NCBI RefSeq assembly: GCF_003254395.2
Contig: NC_037650.1
Location: 6,572,071-6,636,070 of the forward strand
DNA: 64,000 bases
Direction of reading: 5' to 3'
Source of the DNA: Apis mellifera
Lineage: Eukaryota; Arthropoda; Insecta; Hymenoptera; Apidae
The position numbers were made by a program, and so were the translations under genes. Shown here piece by piece: positions 27,201 through 38,700 of this stretch; positions within the stretch are counted from its first letter, which is position 1; the number at the start of each line of letters is the position of its first letter. The notes under the pieces were generated by a model. The model was given only the letters and a program-made list of their open reading frames with translations, was not told the DNA's origin and did not search any database.

Positions 27201-27585
27201 AAAAGACATATGATATATTGTTTGTTAACACGAATCCGAGGCTCTGGATAATTAAACAAGTCTAAATATATTGATTTTATGTATCTTTAAATTTAACACA
27301 AACTATGTGTACTCAGATTTGAATCAAAATTCTTGTTGTTTCTTTTAAGAAATATCTTTATAATGGAACATTATTGTTTAATAACGTATTCTTTTTGTAT
27401 TTATATTTCATGCACGTCATCTCTCTTAATTAATCAAGTAAATCGTTTATCTTAACAACTTATTGCATATTGTATAACAATTTTTGAAATATTGTTAGCT
27501 TAATGGTGGCCAGTTTTAAGCGAGAGAGAAAAAAAAAAAGAATTGCGACCATTAACTTCATATAATATGCAAACAGTACGTTCAT
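24300..27585. other. No gene recognised
   Basis: AT-rich DNA with A-rich and GAAAA runs (26669-26705). No splice-bordered open frame with a recognisable domain was found. A plus-strand donor-like ACT|GTAAGTAG lies near 24312, close to the promoter-like region. Confidence 0.5.
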
Positions 27586-27589
27586 CATC

Positions 27590-28790
27590 ATGACGAACAA
27601 TACACGAGAAGGTTTCGATCGCCGAAGGCTTGCGTGCAAGATACCCAGCCGATCAGACGTGGAGTGTTAGAAGCAGGCGTGATACCGCTTTTTGCGGGTT
27701 AACCGACGACGATACCACGGAATGCTAACGGTCATGCGATACACTAGGTCACGCATACAAAAATATGTGCATACATATGCAATATTTTTTTCATCCATAC
27801 CCATTGTTCGATGTAACAACGTCTAAACTTCGAGGTGTCTTCTTCTTTGCACGACTTGCCTCTCGCATTTAACGAAAGAGACAAACTGCAATTTGATAGA
27901 AAGTTCTTTTTAATTGCGGTGAACCATTGGGACGTGATAGGATTGTAATCCACTTTATTCGTCACACCTAATACACCATACCAAATATTGATTTTGCATT
28001 ATCGTTACAGGTGAAACTGAACCGATTGGCTCTCTTTTTCTTCGTATTCATCGTATCTTGGCGTATATACTCTTGTATAGGTGATTGTCCACAATAGTTA
28101 CGTTTGTATTTGTACGAAGGGAGCAAGCTTCGACGCGGAAGGGTGCAGCACGCAAAGTCGAGGGCGGCGGCAACCGCAATATTAGATTAATGGCGGATGT
28201 ACTTCACTTTCGATGCCATATCATTTCTTGACATGGATTTCGTCGGAAATTAAACTCCTCGAGTGGCATCTGATCAGTCGGACAAAATTGAAAATTGCCC
28301 TTAATTATTGACCATTTATAATTTGTATACGAATAGATATATTCACACTGTGGTAAGTTGTGATTTCATATTTCGTTATTTATGTAAGAATTAATTTAAA
28401 TAGATAGAAATTCCAAGAGATTGTTTTATCTCGCATCTGAGATTACCGTGATACCGAGATGCAGATGCTTGGCTCAAATTTTAAGAGATCCACACTGTAC
28501 CACACGACAACGTATCGTCGCATAATATAAAGAAGCATAAATCAATGTGCAAAAAGTAGAAAGTTATAGCCACTGAGACGTTGAGGCAACGTCTTTGCTT
28601 GAACAAGCGGCAGCACCGGGATGGCCTCGAGGGCTGAACGAGGTGGAAGAGCAGAATGGGAGATCCCGAGCCTTGATCGTGATAAGATGCAGCGGCGTCG
28701 TCGGTTGACAAAGGGTCGTAGGAACGCCCCCTTAGATCCGACGTGCAACCGCTTGCGGGGGCGTACATATTAAAATTGTGCCCCCCCACC
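27590..28790. other. Two GC-richer islands within AT-rich DNA
   Basis: Segments of about 27590-27740, 28110-28270 and 28570-28770 stand out from AT-rich surroundings by GC and CpG content. The last carries a 120-codon minus-strand frame without a recognisable domain. Candidate regulatory elements or noncoding exons upstream of cyclin H; no further support. Confidence 0.3.
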
Positions 28791-29599
28791 TCTGACCTTC
28801 TATCAACCATTTCGCCGATCTTGTTTATTACTGGTACGTACAATCACGTTACCAGAAAATATGATCCTTTTTACCGAAAACTCCTCTGTTGTATTCACCA
28901 GCTCGTATCTTTAAACCATAACTTTTTTGAACACTGGCATTTCACAAAACATCATACTCAAAGCTCATACAGTTGTTTATATTGTCTGTGCATATTGCAT
29001 TTTGCTTGTTATACTTATATATTTATTTTTTTTTTCCTTCTCCCTATAACACTTTTTATTGTCTATATTTATTAAATTAAATTTCTACATTCTTTTAATA
29101 ATACTAGAAATACGGCACGTTCCGCGAATAATTCGTAATAATGTACGTTAAAATATGTATGCAATTATGCAATGTATAACCTATGATGCAATCTATGATT
29201 AAATATAAACAACAAATCGAAATAATATCATATTAAAAACAATATATACTTATTTTTCAATTTCATTTGAAATAAAATGAATAAATATAAATCAAATAAC
29301 AATTGTATAAAAAAGAAATTTAATTATTACCTGTTATTTTTAATTGCAGTATAAATACTTCACCATTTGTAATGAGTGTCGTATACGAAAACCAACTGTA
29401 ACAATGTAGCACACTTGTTGATTATTGCATTCTATTGATATTATTACGAAAAAATATTATCTTCACTTTTTTTTCACTTAAAAAAATATAAATACATTTG
29501 TTATATTTAAAATAAACCAGATAACTTCCTTTGCGAACAAAACTTTTCCTGCGAGAATATTATATAGCTTATTTACTGCACAGTACGTGACCATATCGA

Positions 29600-29786
29600 C
29601 ATGAAAATGGCGCGAAACATACCTACTGCTGCCCTCTTTAGTACATTGGTCAAAATGTTAGAGAAGTATGCCATCTTGAATATTTAATATATTGTTTTAC
29701 CGCGTTTCATTGTGTGCATACAATTTCGAATTTCATCCTTAAATCATAAACTATCGGTTTTCAAACTTTTTAGAAGCGGAACAAAA
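29600..29786 (+). promoter_or_regulatory. Cyclin H promoter/5' UTR with E2F-like site
   Basis: ATGGCGCGAAAC at about 29607-29618 matches the 3' half of the E2F/DP consensus (GCGCGAAA). TATGCCATCTTGAA follows at about 29669. The start codon is at 29787 in the context AAAAATG. The transcription start itself cannot be placed. Confidence 0.4.
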
Positions 29787-31450
29787 ATGTTTCCACAAAG
29801 TTCACAGAGTAGGTACTGGATATTTAGTGATGAAAATGATTTGACAGCGTTGAGAGAGAAAACCAACGCAGAATTTATTCAAAAACATGGTGCAAACATG
29901 ACGGTAAGTTGTGGTTTTTAGCGGTAAGTTGAGAATATAATTTTATATTTTGTTTTTCAATAAAATACAAACAATTTTGAATTTAAAATATTATCTTCGA
30001 ATTAGTTTCTATAATTTATAGGTTATGTAAATATTCATTTTACTCTTAATTATTCGTCTTTATTGATAAGCTATAATTTTAAGTACGTACTATTTCATTA
30101 TTTTTATATTATTATGTTTTTATTTTTTAATTCGTTTATCACTTATCTTATAATATCATGTATCTTGCAGTATTATAATACTGTAAGATACGTGAATTTT
30201 ATATATCTGTTAAATGAGTGAATCATATTTTCTCTAATTGTAATACATAATATATATTTTGAAAAGTCAGGGGAAAGGGAAGAACATTTTCTTTCCCATA
30301 CGGAAGAACGTATATTACTTCGTTTTTATGAATTACAATTAAGAGATTTCTGTCGTCGTTTTACTCCTTCAATGCCACGTGCTACTATAGCAACTGCATT
30401 ACATTATTTCAAAAGATTCTATCTCAGAAACAGCGTTATGGATTATCATCCCAAAGAGATTTTAGTCACATGTGTCTATTTGGCCTGTAAAGTAATTATT
30501 TTTTTATTTTTGAATAATTATTTTTTGAATTTCTACAGTTTGCTATAGTAATTCATTTTAGGTAGAAGAATTTAATGTCTCCATATATCAATTTGTTGCA
30601 AATATTAAAGGAGATAGAGAAAAAGCATCTGATATTATACTTAATAATGAATTACTTCTTATGCAACAGTTAAATTATAATTTGACAGTACATAATCCAT
30701 TCAGGCCAGTAGAAGGTTTAATGATAGATATCAAGGTATATTTTAAATACCTTTATATCGATGTTATTTTGATATTCAGTCAAATTTAATTAATATTTTT
30801 TTAGACAAGGTATACCTCTTTGGAAAATCCAGAAAGGTTAAGGCCATATATCGATGAATTTTTAGAAAGAGTATTTTTGACTGATAGCGTTTTATTATAT
30901 ACTCCAAGCCAAGTTGCATTGGCTGCAACATTACATGCTGCATCCAGAGCATCTGCTAATTTAGATAATTATGTGACTGATATTTTGTTCTCTAAAGAAC
31001 ATTTGGGATGTATAATAGAAGCAGTAAGAAGTAAATATATTTTTTTATTTATGTTATTTAGTTGGTATTTCAATAATGTATTTTAACTAGAAAGTTATTA
31101 TAGAAATAAGATCAATGGCTAAATGTGTAGATCCTCCTTCAAGAGAAATGGTAAGAGCTTTAGAAAAAAAATTAGAAAAATGTAGAAATCAGGAAAATAA
31201 TCCTGATAGTGAAATGTAAGTAATATTTTTATTATTATTATTTATAAATCTAATCTATCTGAAGTAAGTCTTAATATGATAAGATTTTTCTATATTATAC
31301 TGTTGCAGCTATAAACAAAGAATGCAAGAAATGTTGGACGAAGAAGATTTACAGGACAATGAGAAATATGCTAAAATTATACAGGATCAAGCAGCTCACG
31401 ATGAGAAAATTTTGGGCGTCAGTAAAGTTTTGTCTCCTTCAGCTCTGTAA
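29787..31450 (+). CDS. CycH: Cyclin H, regulatory subunit of CAK/TFIIH kinase
   Basis: Six exons: 29787-29903, 30267-30491, 30562-30735, 30805-31030, 31104-31215 and 31309-31450, joining in frame to 331 residues, close to vertebrate cyclin H (about 320). Residues 1-38 carry the N-terminal helix region (SSQSRYWIF). The first cyclin box spans roughly 55-155 (FKRFYLRNSVMDYHPKEI, then CVYLACKVEEFNVS). The second spans about 160-270 (QQLNYNLTVHNPFRP, LLYTPSQVALAATLHAASRA). Known role of the family: with CDK7 and MAT1 it forms the CDK-activating kinase, which also phosphorylates RNA polymerase II CTD within TFIIH, in the nucleus. The upstream Met at 29712 is in frame but lacks homology, so 29787 was chosen. 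The exon 2 acceptor (GAAAAG) has a poor pyrimidine tract and is the least certain junction. Confidence 0.95.
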
Positions 31451-31512
31451 TAAAGTCATTGTTGAAATATTGTATTTATATCATTTTTTATATTTTTATT
31501 TATTGTACAGGT

Positions 31513-31518
31513 AATAAA
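31513..31518 (+). terminator. Poly(A) signal of cyclin H
   Basis: AATAAA 63 bases after the stop codon at 31448-31450. The next gene converges from the other side. Confidence 0.7.
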
Positions 31519-31858
31519 TAATTTAATAACTTACATATTTAATAAGATTCAAGGAATTACGCTATTTATTATTATCTTAAGAATATATAATATATCATTT
31601 ACAGATAAAAATATATTTGTTAGTTTTTCATTAAAAACAAGAGATTGTTATAAAAATTATTTACTATATATATTATTTATCTATAATATAATAAATATTA
31701 TAGATAAATAAATATATTATTTATCTATAATAAATGCGAAAGTAATGTTGATATATTTTGTTTTTTTTTACATGCACATCATATAAATATTTTTATTTTT
31801 TATAATTTAAGATTCTACCAAATTTTTGAAACATTTGGCGTTATTATAACATTGCTTA

Positions 31859-31864
31859 TTTATT
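31859..31864 (-). terminator. Poly(A) signal of the homeobox gene
   Basis: Minus-strand AATAAA about 130 bases past the stop codon at 31994-31996. It leaves about 340 bases between the two convergent poly(A) signals. Confidence 0.6.
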
Positions 31865-31993
31865 AAAGTAATAAAAAAATTAATGAATATCTTAATTGTT
31901 TTTTATAATGTTTTAAAATTTTCAAAAATACGTATCACATATGTAATTAAACATGAAATCCTTTAATACGACTGAATTACATTTTTTTTATAC

Positions 31994-34900
31994 CTAAGAA
32001 TTTTGATGCCTAAAGTCTAATCTTTGGCTTAAATGATACGTCGGACTACTTGCGGAGATATTTTGAAAAATCGAAGTTGGACCCATCGTTATGTTACTTG
32101 GTAATGGTTGTACAATGGGTAAAGCTGATGGCAAAGGAACAGTTGCTAAATGCTGTGGAAAAATCGGTGCTCCTGGTTGTAATTGCGTTGGATAATTAAA
32201 AAACCTGTAGAAAATTGTCATTTTTAAACGAAATTAAATTTTTTGAAAATAAATATTTACCAAAGACGATCCTCGACAAAAATTGGCCTTGGTGCAGGAA
32301 TTCCTAAACTGGAATAATATTGTTGGGCCAAGAGCTCCACATCATTTGTGTATTTTCTTTTCCATTTCGTACGTCTATTTTGAAACCAAATTTTAATCTG
32401 CGAACACAAAGATTGGGTTATATTAACAAATATAAAATGTTTTAGCGAATAATATCCATTTGCAATGCTAAATTTAATAAGTAAAGTGAAGGAGGTACAT
32501 GAAAAAATTGTATAGATAACGATAAAGAATAAGAGAATCAAGAGGATAAGATAAGCTACAATGTATAGTATATCAAGATTATAGCTAAATAATACTTTCT
32601 TCCGATTGAAATCAAAAATATTTGCCCCGGGTGAGGATCGAACTCACGACCTTAAGATTATGAGACTTACGCGCTGCCTACTGCGCTACCGAGGCGCTTG
32701 CAAAGCTCTACTCCAATACATATGAAATTGTAAGCTTTGCAAGCACTGTTTTTTTAATATATTCATATATTTATAAAATACGAAACTTTTCCATCAAATA
32801 ATTGCATGAATCATTCTTCTGTAGAATATCACGAACCAAAAGGAACGGAAGATTAAATGTTTCACACGAAGCCTGAGAAAAAGATAAAACACGTGAAGCA
32901 ATGCAGGGAAAAAATGATGTCAGCATCTTGGATACAATTTCTACAGAATTTTCTGAAGGGGAACTCCTAAACCGGATTCAGAACGTTCAAAGCAGTAATA
33001 TATCCTAATTAAAAAATCGACGCCTCTTCGGTCCGTCGCCTCGAAGCATCCGTTGTCCCGAGATGCTTCGCTCTTATGGCATGCTGGAAACGCAAGCACG
33101 AATCGGAGGAACAGCAGAGTAAGAAGAAGGGGACACCCGGAGCTGGCTCGTTAACTACGAGAAATATTGTGACAGTTATGTCTGCACCACGACACGTCTC
33201 CTTCTTCTCTGATCCGTCGTCTGATCATCCTTCCCTTTTGCTATGATAATTATCTGCTCCGTTCACGGGTATCCCGCGATATTTCTACCACTTTGATGGC
33301 AATTATTACAGCTTGCAACATTACTGGTCGGCTACATTACTTGGCCAAACGGAAAATATCTAGAGGCATTATCATAAATTAATTAGTTTAAAGCGATGCA
33401 ATATCAAGCCAGGTTGCTGTTACTGTAAAGTAAATAGGAGAATTATGTAACTGTCGCTATCCATTCTACAACTTTGTGCAAGAATTATCTAAATCTTAGT
33501 TGAGTACTTCAGCTTGCAAGGATAATATTAGAAACCAAAGTAGTTGGAAAAGTGATCAAAATGAAATTGAAACGTGGCGACAAAGATCTATAAAATGGAA
33601 TTTCTAAAGTAAAATGTAATTTATCCTGTGCAACGATCAATTTGAAGATTTCCGCGAAAAGAAGAAGCGAACATTCTCGTCTCCTCCTTGCGAGAAGAAA
33701 GGGCGTATAAGTGCTAATTGGTCCTAAAGGGCGATCTTCCCTCATGGCGCCACGATCTGGCGCCTACACATATGGTAGCCTTTGAAGCCATAATTCAGCG
33801 CTCGGTTGATTTCGAGGGAACACAGGGTACAAGGAACTTAAACTATTTCAGGTGCCCTAACCTACGGAAGTCACAGACGTTATCGCAATTTATTGTGCGC
33901 AGTGCATCTTGTTCGGAACAACTTCCGCGAAATGTGTTTCCATTTAAACACAAGGGAATCTTACTTAGTTCCAGTTCTTCTCATTATTATTACGAGATAT
34001 AATGATACAATTTCTCTCGTCTACGAAAAAAGATATCTACAAACTTTTGTTCTTTCACTACACAATAGTGATGTAATATGTACCTGAGTTTCAGTCAGCT
34101 TCAAACTTTTACTGAGCTGTAACCTCTTCGTCACGCTCAGGTATTTGTTCCTCTCGAATTCCGCTTCCAATGATTTAATTTGCGCCGCGGTGAACGCAGT
34201 GCGAGGCCTCTTCTTTCTTTCGTCATCGCTAATGATGCTGTCACTTTTTTCTTGAACCTCTCTATCCACGCTTGTCGTTGAATTGGCACCGCTGCTGCTA
34301 GTGCACGCCTCTAGTAACATCGAACGAAAAAGATTACACATTTTCCATATATATATATATATATATATAACGTGATATACATCGGCGAGAAAATGATAAT
34401 TAAACAACATTTCCTTATCGCGTAATTATCGAATAATTGCGCGACGCTAGTCATGTTACCTCATCATGATTAAGTGGAATGAAAACACGCAGTGATTAAA
34501 TGAGATCTAATAACATATATCTTATGTGAGAGATTAAACACTAGACTGCCGCAAATTATAAACTATAACATTATATTCAATGTTTGATCAGAAGTAAATG
34601 CAACTAGAATTTAAACAACTGAGGATAACGACAATGATCTATTCATTAATGATGAAACACCGGTGTTTTATCATCGGTGTTTGCAACGTAACGTAACGTA
34701 ACGTAGTTTGTTCCCATTTTAATTGCTTTTAAATTAAAGAGATCTTTAAGGAGATATACAGTGCAAGAATGCCGGTCCTTTTTTTTTTTTTTTTTTTTTT
34801 CTCTCGACTTAAACAGATCCAATTACCCCTTTAAGATTTCTTTCCTCATCAATCTCGTTACTTTTTTTCCTCCATCGAAGTTGTTTATATTTATATTTAT

Positions 34901-37900
34901 CCCGAGCTTACAAGCCGCCAGTACAAGACGTCGCGCCTCGCCCATGAGGAATGTCTTTGGGGTCTCTTTTAGTCGACTGGTAACAGGGCCGCGTTCTAAC
35001 CAGCGGGGATCATCTTCTAATTATCTGCCCATTCGTCATCCGACGAAAAACCATGGCAGCACACAACGCTTCATCGTTGAATATATGTACGTCTGCTACT
35101 TTGAAGGAAAAAGTGTATGCTACACGATACCAGCGATACCATACGTCTCACCCACAAACTCTCCATCCTATTTTATCATTATTTGGAATAACGAAGAAGC
35201 TTATAGCGCAAAGTGTTATAAACTATAAGACAATTTTAATGTTAAGATTAATATTAAAACACATTGTGTAATTAAATCAAGTTCTCTGTTGTAACAAGTA
35301 TCTCGTCGTGTTTGAACAAGAATTTCGGATAGATAAGAAAAACTCTATCTATCACGACGTCAAACGTGAAGAGAATCGGTTATTTTCGCGTCGATAAATC
35401 GATGACAAAACCTTCCTCGTTTGCGAGAAGAATGGATCGGTTGGGCCGATCCTTGCGGCCCGAGCTGCAATAAATATCTCGAAAAAAGTATTTGCGGCCC
35501 GGTTACAGGGGCCGCGGACTGTCGTTTACCGGCTACTAATTGTCAGATGGCGACGTAATTGTCGCGTTTCTCGCGCGTTTTTCGAGACTTCTCTTCAGCC
35601 CCGTACTACAGAATCGTCGGCTAAAACTGTACCGCCTCTAATTCACTCGGCGTGGAACCACGTCGAGCGACGTGCACGCTTCTGCACGTGTAAATTCAGG
35701 AAAGGATTCCAACTCTTGGGATGCTGGGAAACAGCATATGCGCAGATAATAATATCAAACTGCATACAAGTTGCATTTGTGTTTACATTTTACGTTTCGA
35801 ACAATTTCAATTAGAATAAATGAAATCCGTGACAACGATTGTAAATATGAAACTGGAAAAGTGGATTGAAAACCGGTCAGACTTTTTTTTTCCTGCAAAA
35901 AAAAAAATCGTAGAGATCTTTTTTCTAAACGATGTTTGTCCAACAAATATTTTTTTAAGATAATGTTATTTACAGGGGGGGAGAAAAAAATCCGAGCGGA
36001 AGAGGAAAATATTTTCGGAGAGTGCCGCTTTCTCACGCGGCTCATTTGTCGTCGACTTTCTGACTCGGTTGCATTGACGAACGAGCTCCGCGAAGAGGAG
36101 GAGGAGGAAGAAGAAGAAGAAGAAGAAGAAAAGGGAAGAAAGGGTTGGCGTGGAAGGAAACGGTGCAAAAAGGAAACTTGAAACGCGAAGAAGCGTGCGG
36201 AGGAAACCGGCGGAGGAGCACCGCGAGCGTCGCCGAAATAGAACACCACGCCCTCTAGTTTACCTAATTGCCGCGAGCCACGGTGAACTTGTCTCCTAAT
36301 TATTCGGTGATGAATGGCGAGAGCACGAGTAGAAATGCGCGATAAACCATGGCTAATTTTCATTCGTTCGGCGTTGCACGATTTCACATTTGTGGCCAAC
36401 CAGGAGCAAGATAATTAATACGTGCGCATAAGTTGTACCGATTGTTGGACTCTTCAGACAATAGATTACAGATTACTAGATCTTTTGTTATATCTAGAAT
36501 AGAGATATTAGAACGGAGAGATTAATGGGTAAAATCAGAGATCAAGATGTAGAGATTTCAACAAACGATATAGCGATATTTTATATTACCAATTAGACCG
36601 ATTCTAAGACCGATGATCAACGAAGATAACGATGCTATGCGTTATAATAGATGCGTCATGTATTATTAAGTTATGAAAATCATTAATATTGAAATTGAAC
36701 CGAGAAAATTTATTAAGGATTAGGAAAGACCATCTATCTGATAAAGGAAGAACATTTTTTTTTTTAACCGATTTTGTTTGTTCATAAAGCAGTTTTCGTA
36801 GAGATTTACGCGTTGCGTTGACGGCTTTGTAGTTGGACGCGACGTCCCACATATCTCAGTCGAAACGCATGGCGCAAACGAGAATTGTCCTTTCCTTAGA
36901 TCCCGAATTTATCGCGGTGACCATTACGTTGTGTAAATCACGCGAGACAAGGGTCCTTGGTGAAAATTAGTCGTCGAGAATCTAAGACTCCCTTTGTAAA
37001 ATGGAATTGAGTTGAGCCAACTATCAATAACTCTTTGTACATCATACTTGGCATTATGATGACAAAATGAACGGTTTTAGTAGGAATTTCTATAAGCGTT
37101 GATCCATGATTTTATGTCTAATTATAAATATCCAATTTATCCCAATAATTTATTAATAAGCTTAATTGATGATTAACTCGAGAAGTGAATATAAATCAAG
37201 ATTTTTTTTTTATTGAATAAATAAATTTTCTGAAAATGGAAATCGAATCACAATTAATTGATTCTAATATTTTTTTTTTAATTTTATAGGGACACGGAGG
37301 CATATTTTGCTGCATTTCCATGGCAGAATTAGCAGGAGACAGATAAATAGTGGACGAGAAGCAGGAACATTGAGTGGGCGTGGACCCTGCAGGAAGTAAT
37401 GGATCAAACTCACGGGTAACGGTCCTCCGCGCAAACTTACGAATTTGTTACCACGTGAAGGAGGCATGTGGATTCTGTAACAATTACTCCCTTTCAAGCT
37501 GGTAACAATATCCGAATTAAGTGGAAACAATTACCCATTATTACACAATGTGTAATAACCGCGAAGTTGAAACATACAAAGTATGCAATCTTGGTCTTTC
37601 GTGTTGGCATTGGAATATTTGCGCCGTCGTACGTTGTCACACCATCTTACGACATGTTTTATTGATTATTTACTCGGAATTTAACGGAGAAGTTTCTAGA
37701 TAATGAGAAGCAATTAAATTTAAAACGGATAGTTAACAGACTGAATGATTAGGATTTAAAAAAAAAAAAGAAAAAGAAAAATATCAAACGATTTATATTT
37801 TAGTGCTGATTTCATATTTATCTATCTGCCGTACGATCGAGATATCTTCATCAAATCGCACAGTTTTGAGAAAATATAAACACACGCGATGTCTTAAATA

Positions 37901-38700
37901 GCAATCTTTCAACTGAAATAACTCGATTGTTTGCGAATTAAAATATTCGCGCATTTGTCTCCGTGTTTTCGCTCGATATACCTTTATTAAGTAATTTGAC
38001 AAAGTAAACGCAAGTGTGCGGCACCTGTATAATTTGTTCAGTTACACCGTATAATCTCACAGAAAACAGAGTCTGTCATTATTAGATTGAATATCGTAAA
38101 CGTCATTTTATCTTTAATTTCTCGATGTTTACCGATTCGTTTAGAAATAGATACGTTTTACTTGGTTATCAATAATAATCGATCTTCCTCTTTTTTTAAT
38201 TAAGATCGTCGAATATTTTTCCAAATATCCTTCAATCTATTTCAGAATAATAATTTTTTATTAATTTTCTTTAAATTAATTGCAATAAAAAAAAATGTTA
38301 TATGAATTCGATTCAACTTACCATAACACATTTCTGGTTCGGGGGATGTGGAGCAAACCATATCGGCATCCTCGAACTCCATTTCCTCTATCATCGACAC
38401 GGACGAATCTGGCGCTACCAATTTCCGTCCCTCCGAATCGTTTGCTGTTTAAACGAATTTTATTTTCTAATTTTCCATAGTCCAATTCAGACTATATAAA
38501 TGAGAAAGAAATCGTATACACTTACATTCATGACCGTGCAAATACGTTTCGGTTTGAATGGACAAGCAAATTTCCTTTTTAACAGGGTTCTTGCTAGGCG
38601 CTAAAAGACTCTCGATACTGAAGGAGCATACTTTCGGATTCTCGACCAATTTGATCAAATCTTTCCCGATTTCCGTCGTTTTCACGCGTTCCTCCGACAT
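31994..38700 (-). CDS. lms: NK-like homeodomain transcription factor, probable lms/Nedx orthologue
   Basis: Five exons, from the start: 38700-38526, 38444-38322, 34310-34084, 32397-32261 and 32204-31994, joining in frame to 290 residues. Residues 27-34 (FSIESLLA) form an Eh1-like Groucho-recruiting motif. A Ser/Glu-rich acidic stretch follows. The homeodomain spans about 132-191, with TETQ ending one exon and IKIWFQNRRTKWKRK starting the next, so the intron falls between positions 44 and 45. Gln50 and Asn51 are present. After the homeodomain comes a conserved-looking tail (ELLAQQYYSSLGI ... RPIFVEDRLWFF). Tail and homeodomain resemble Drosophila lateral muscles scarcer (Nedx family) as I recall them; NK-like ANTP class is certain, the family less so. 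lms is known as a muscle identity factor. Intron 2 is about 4 kb and intron 3 about 1.7 kb; intron 3 hosts a tRNA gene. Confidence 0.85.
32623..32695 (-). tRNA. tRNA-Met (CAU), elongator type
   Basis: Reads GCCTCGGTAGCGCAGTAGGC at the 5' end with anticodon loop CTCATAA (anticodon CAT) and B box GGTCGTGAGTTCGATCC. All seven acceptor pairs form (GCCTCGG with CCGGGGC, one T-G wobble). The discriminator base is A. TTTTT for Pol III termination lies a few bases past the 3' end (618-614 within 32600s). The acceptor starts with G-C and T-loop TTCGATC is of the elongator kind, not initiator. The gene is on the sense strand of the homeobox gene's third intron. Confidence 0.95.
32696..32744. repeat. 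12-bp inverted repeat flanking the tRNA 5' side
   Basis: GCTTGCAAAGCT at 32696-32707 and its exact reverse complement AGCTTTGCAAGC at 32733-32744, separated by 25 bases. It abuts the first base of the tRNA, in the position of upstream Pol III control sequences. Confidence 0.85.
33042..33070. repeat. 9-bp hairpin in homeobox intron 3
   Basis: CGAAGCATC and GATGCTTCG are perfect complements separated by 11 bases. The surrounding 33.0-33.2 kb is GC-richer than the rest of the intron. Confidence 0.6.
34320..38320. other. Intron 2 of the homeobox gene; no further exon seen
   Basis: About 4 kb. Contains an AT microsatellite (34347-34369), a four-fold TAACG repeat (about 34684-34705), a T tract (34779-34800) and a GAG/GAA run (36096-36130). 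GC-rich blocks at about 35.4-35.7 and 36.0-36.4 kb could be enhancers; the 214-codon minus-strand frame there is low complexity. Confidence 0.55.
34779..34800. repeat. T homopolymer
   Basis: About 22 consecutive T in the homeobox intron. Confidence 0.9.

Noticed and set aside
35755..36399. 214-codon minus-strand frame in the homeobox intron
   Set aside because: Built around a Ser run from a GAG/GAA microsatellite; cannot be joined in phase to the flanking homeobox exons with homology support.
37264..37530. 88-codon minus-strand frame as an extra homeobox exon
   Set aside because: Exons 2 and 3 already join in phase to a sensible protein, and this frame shows no domain.
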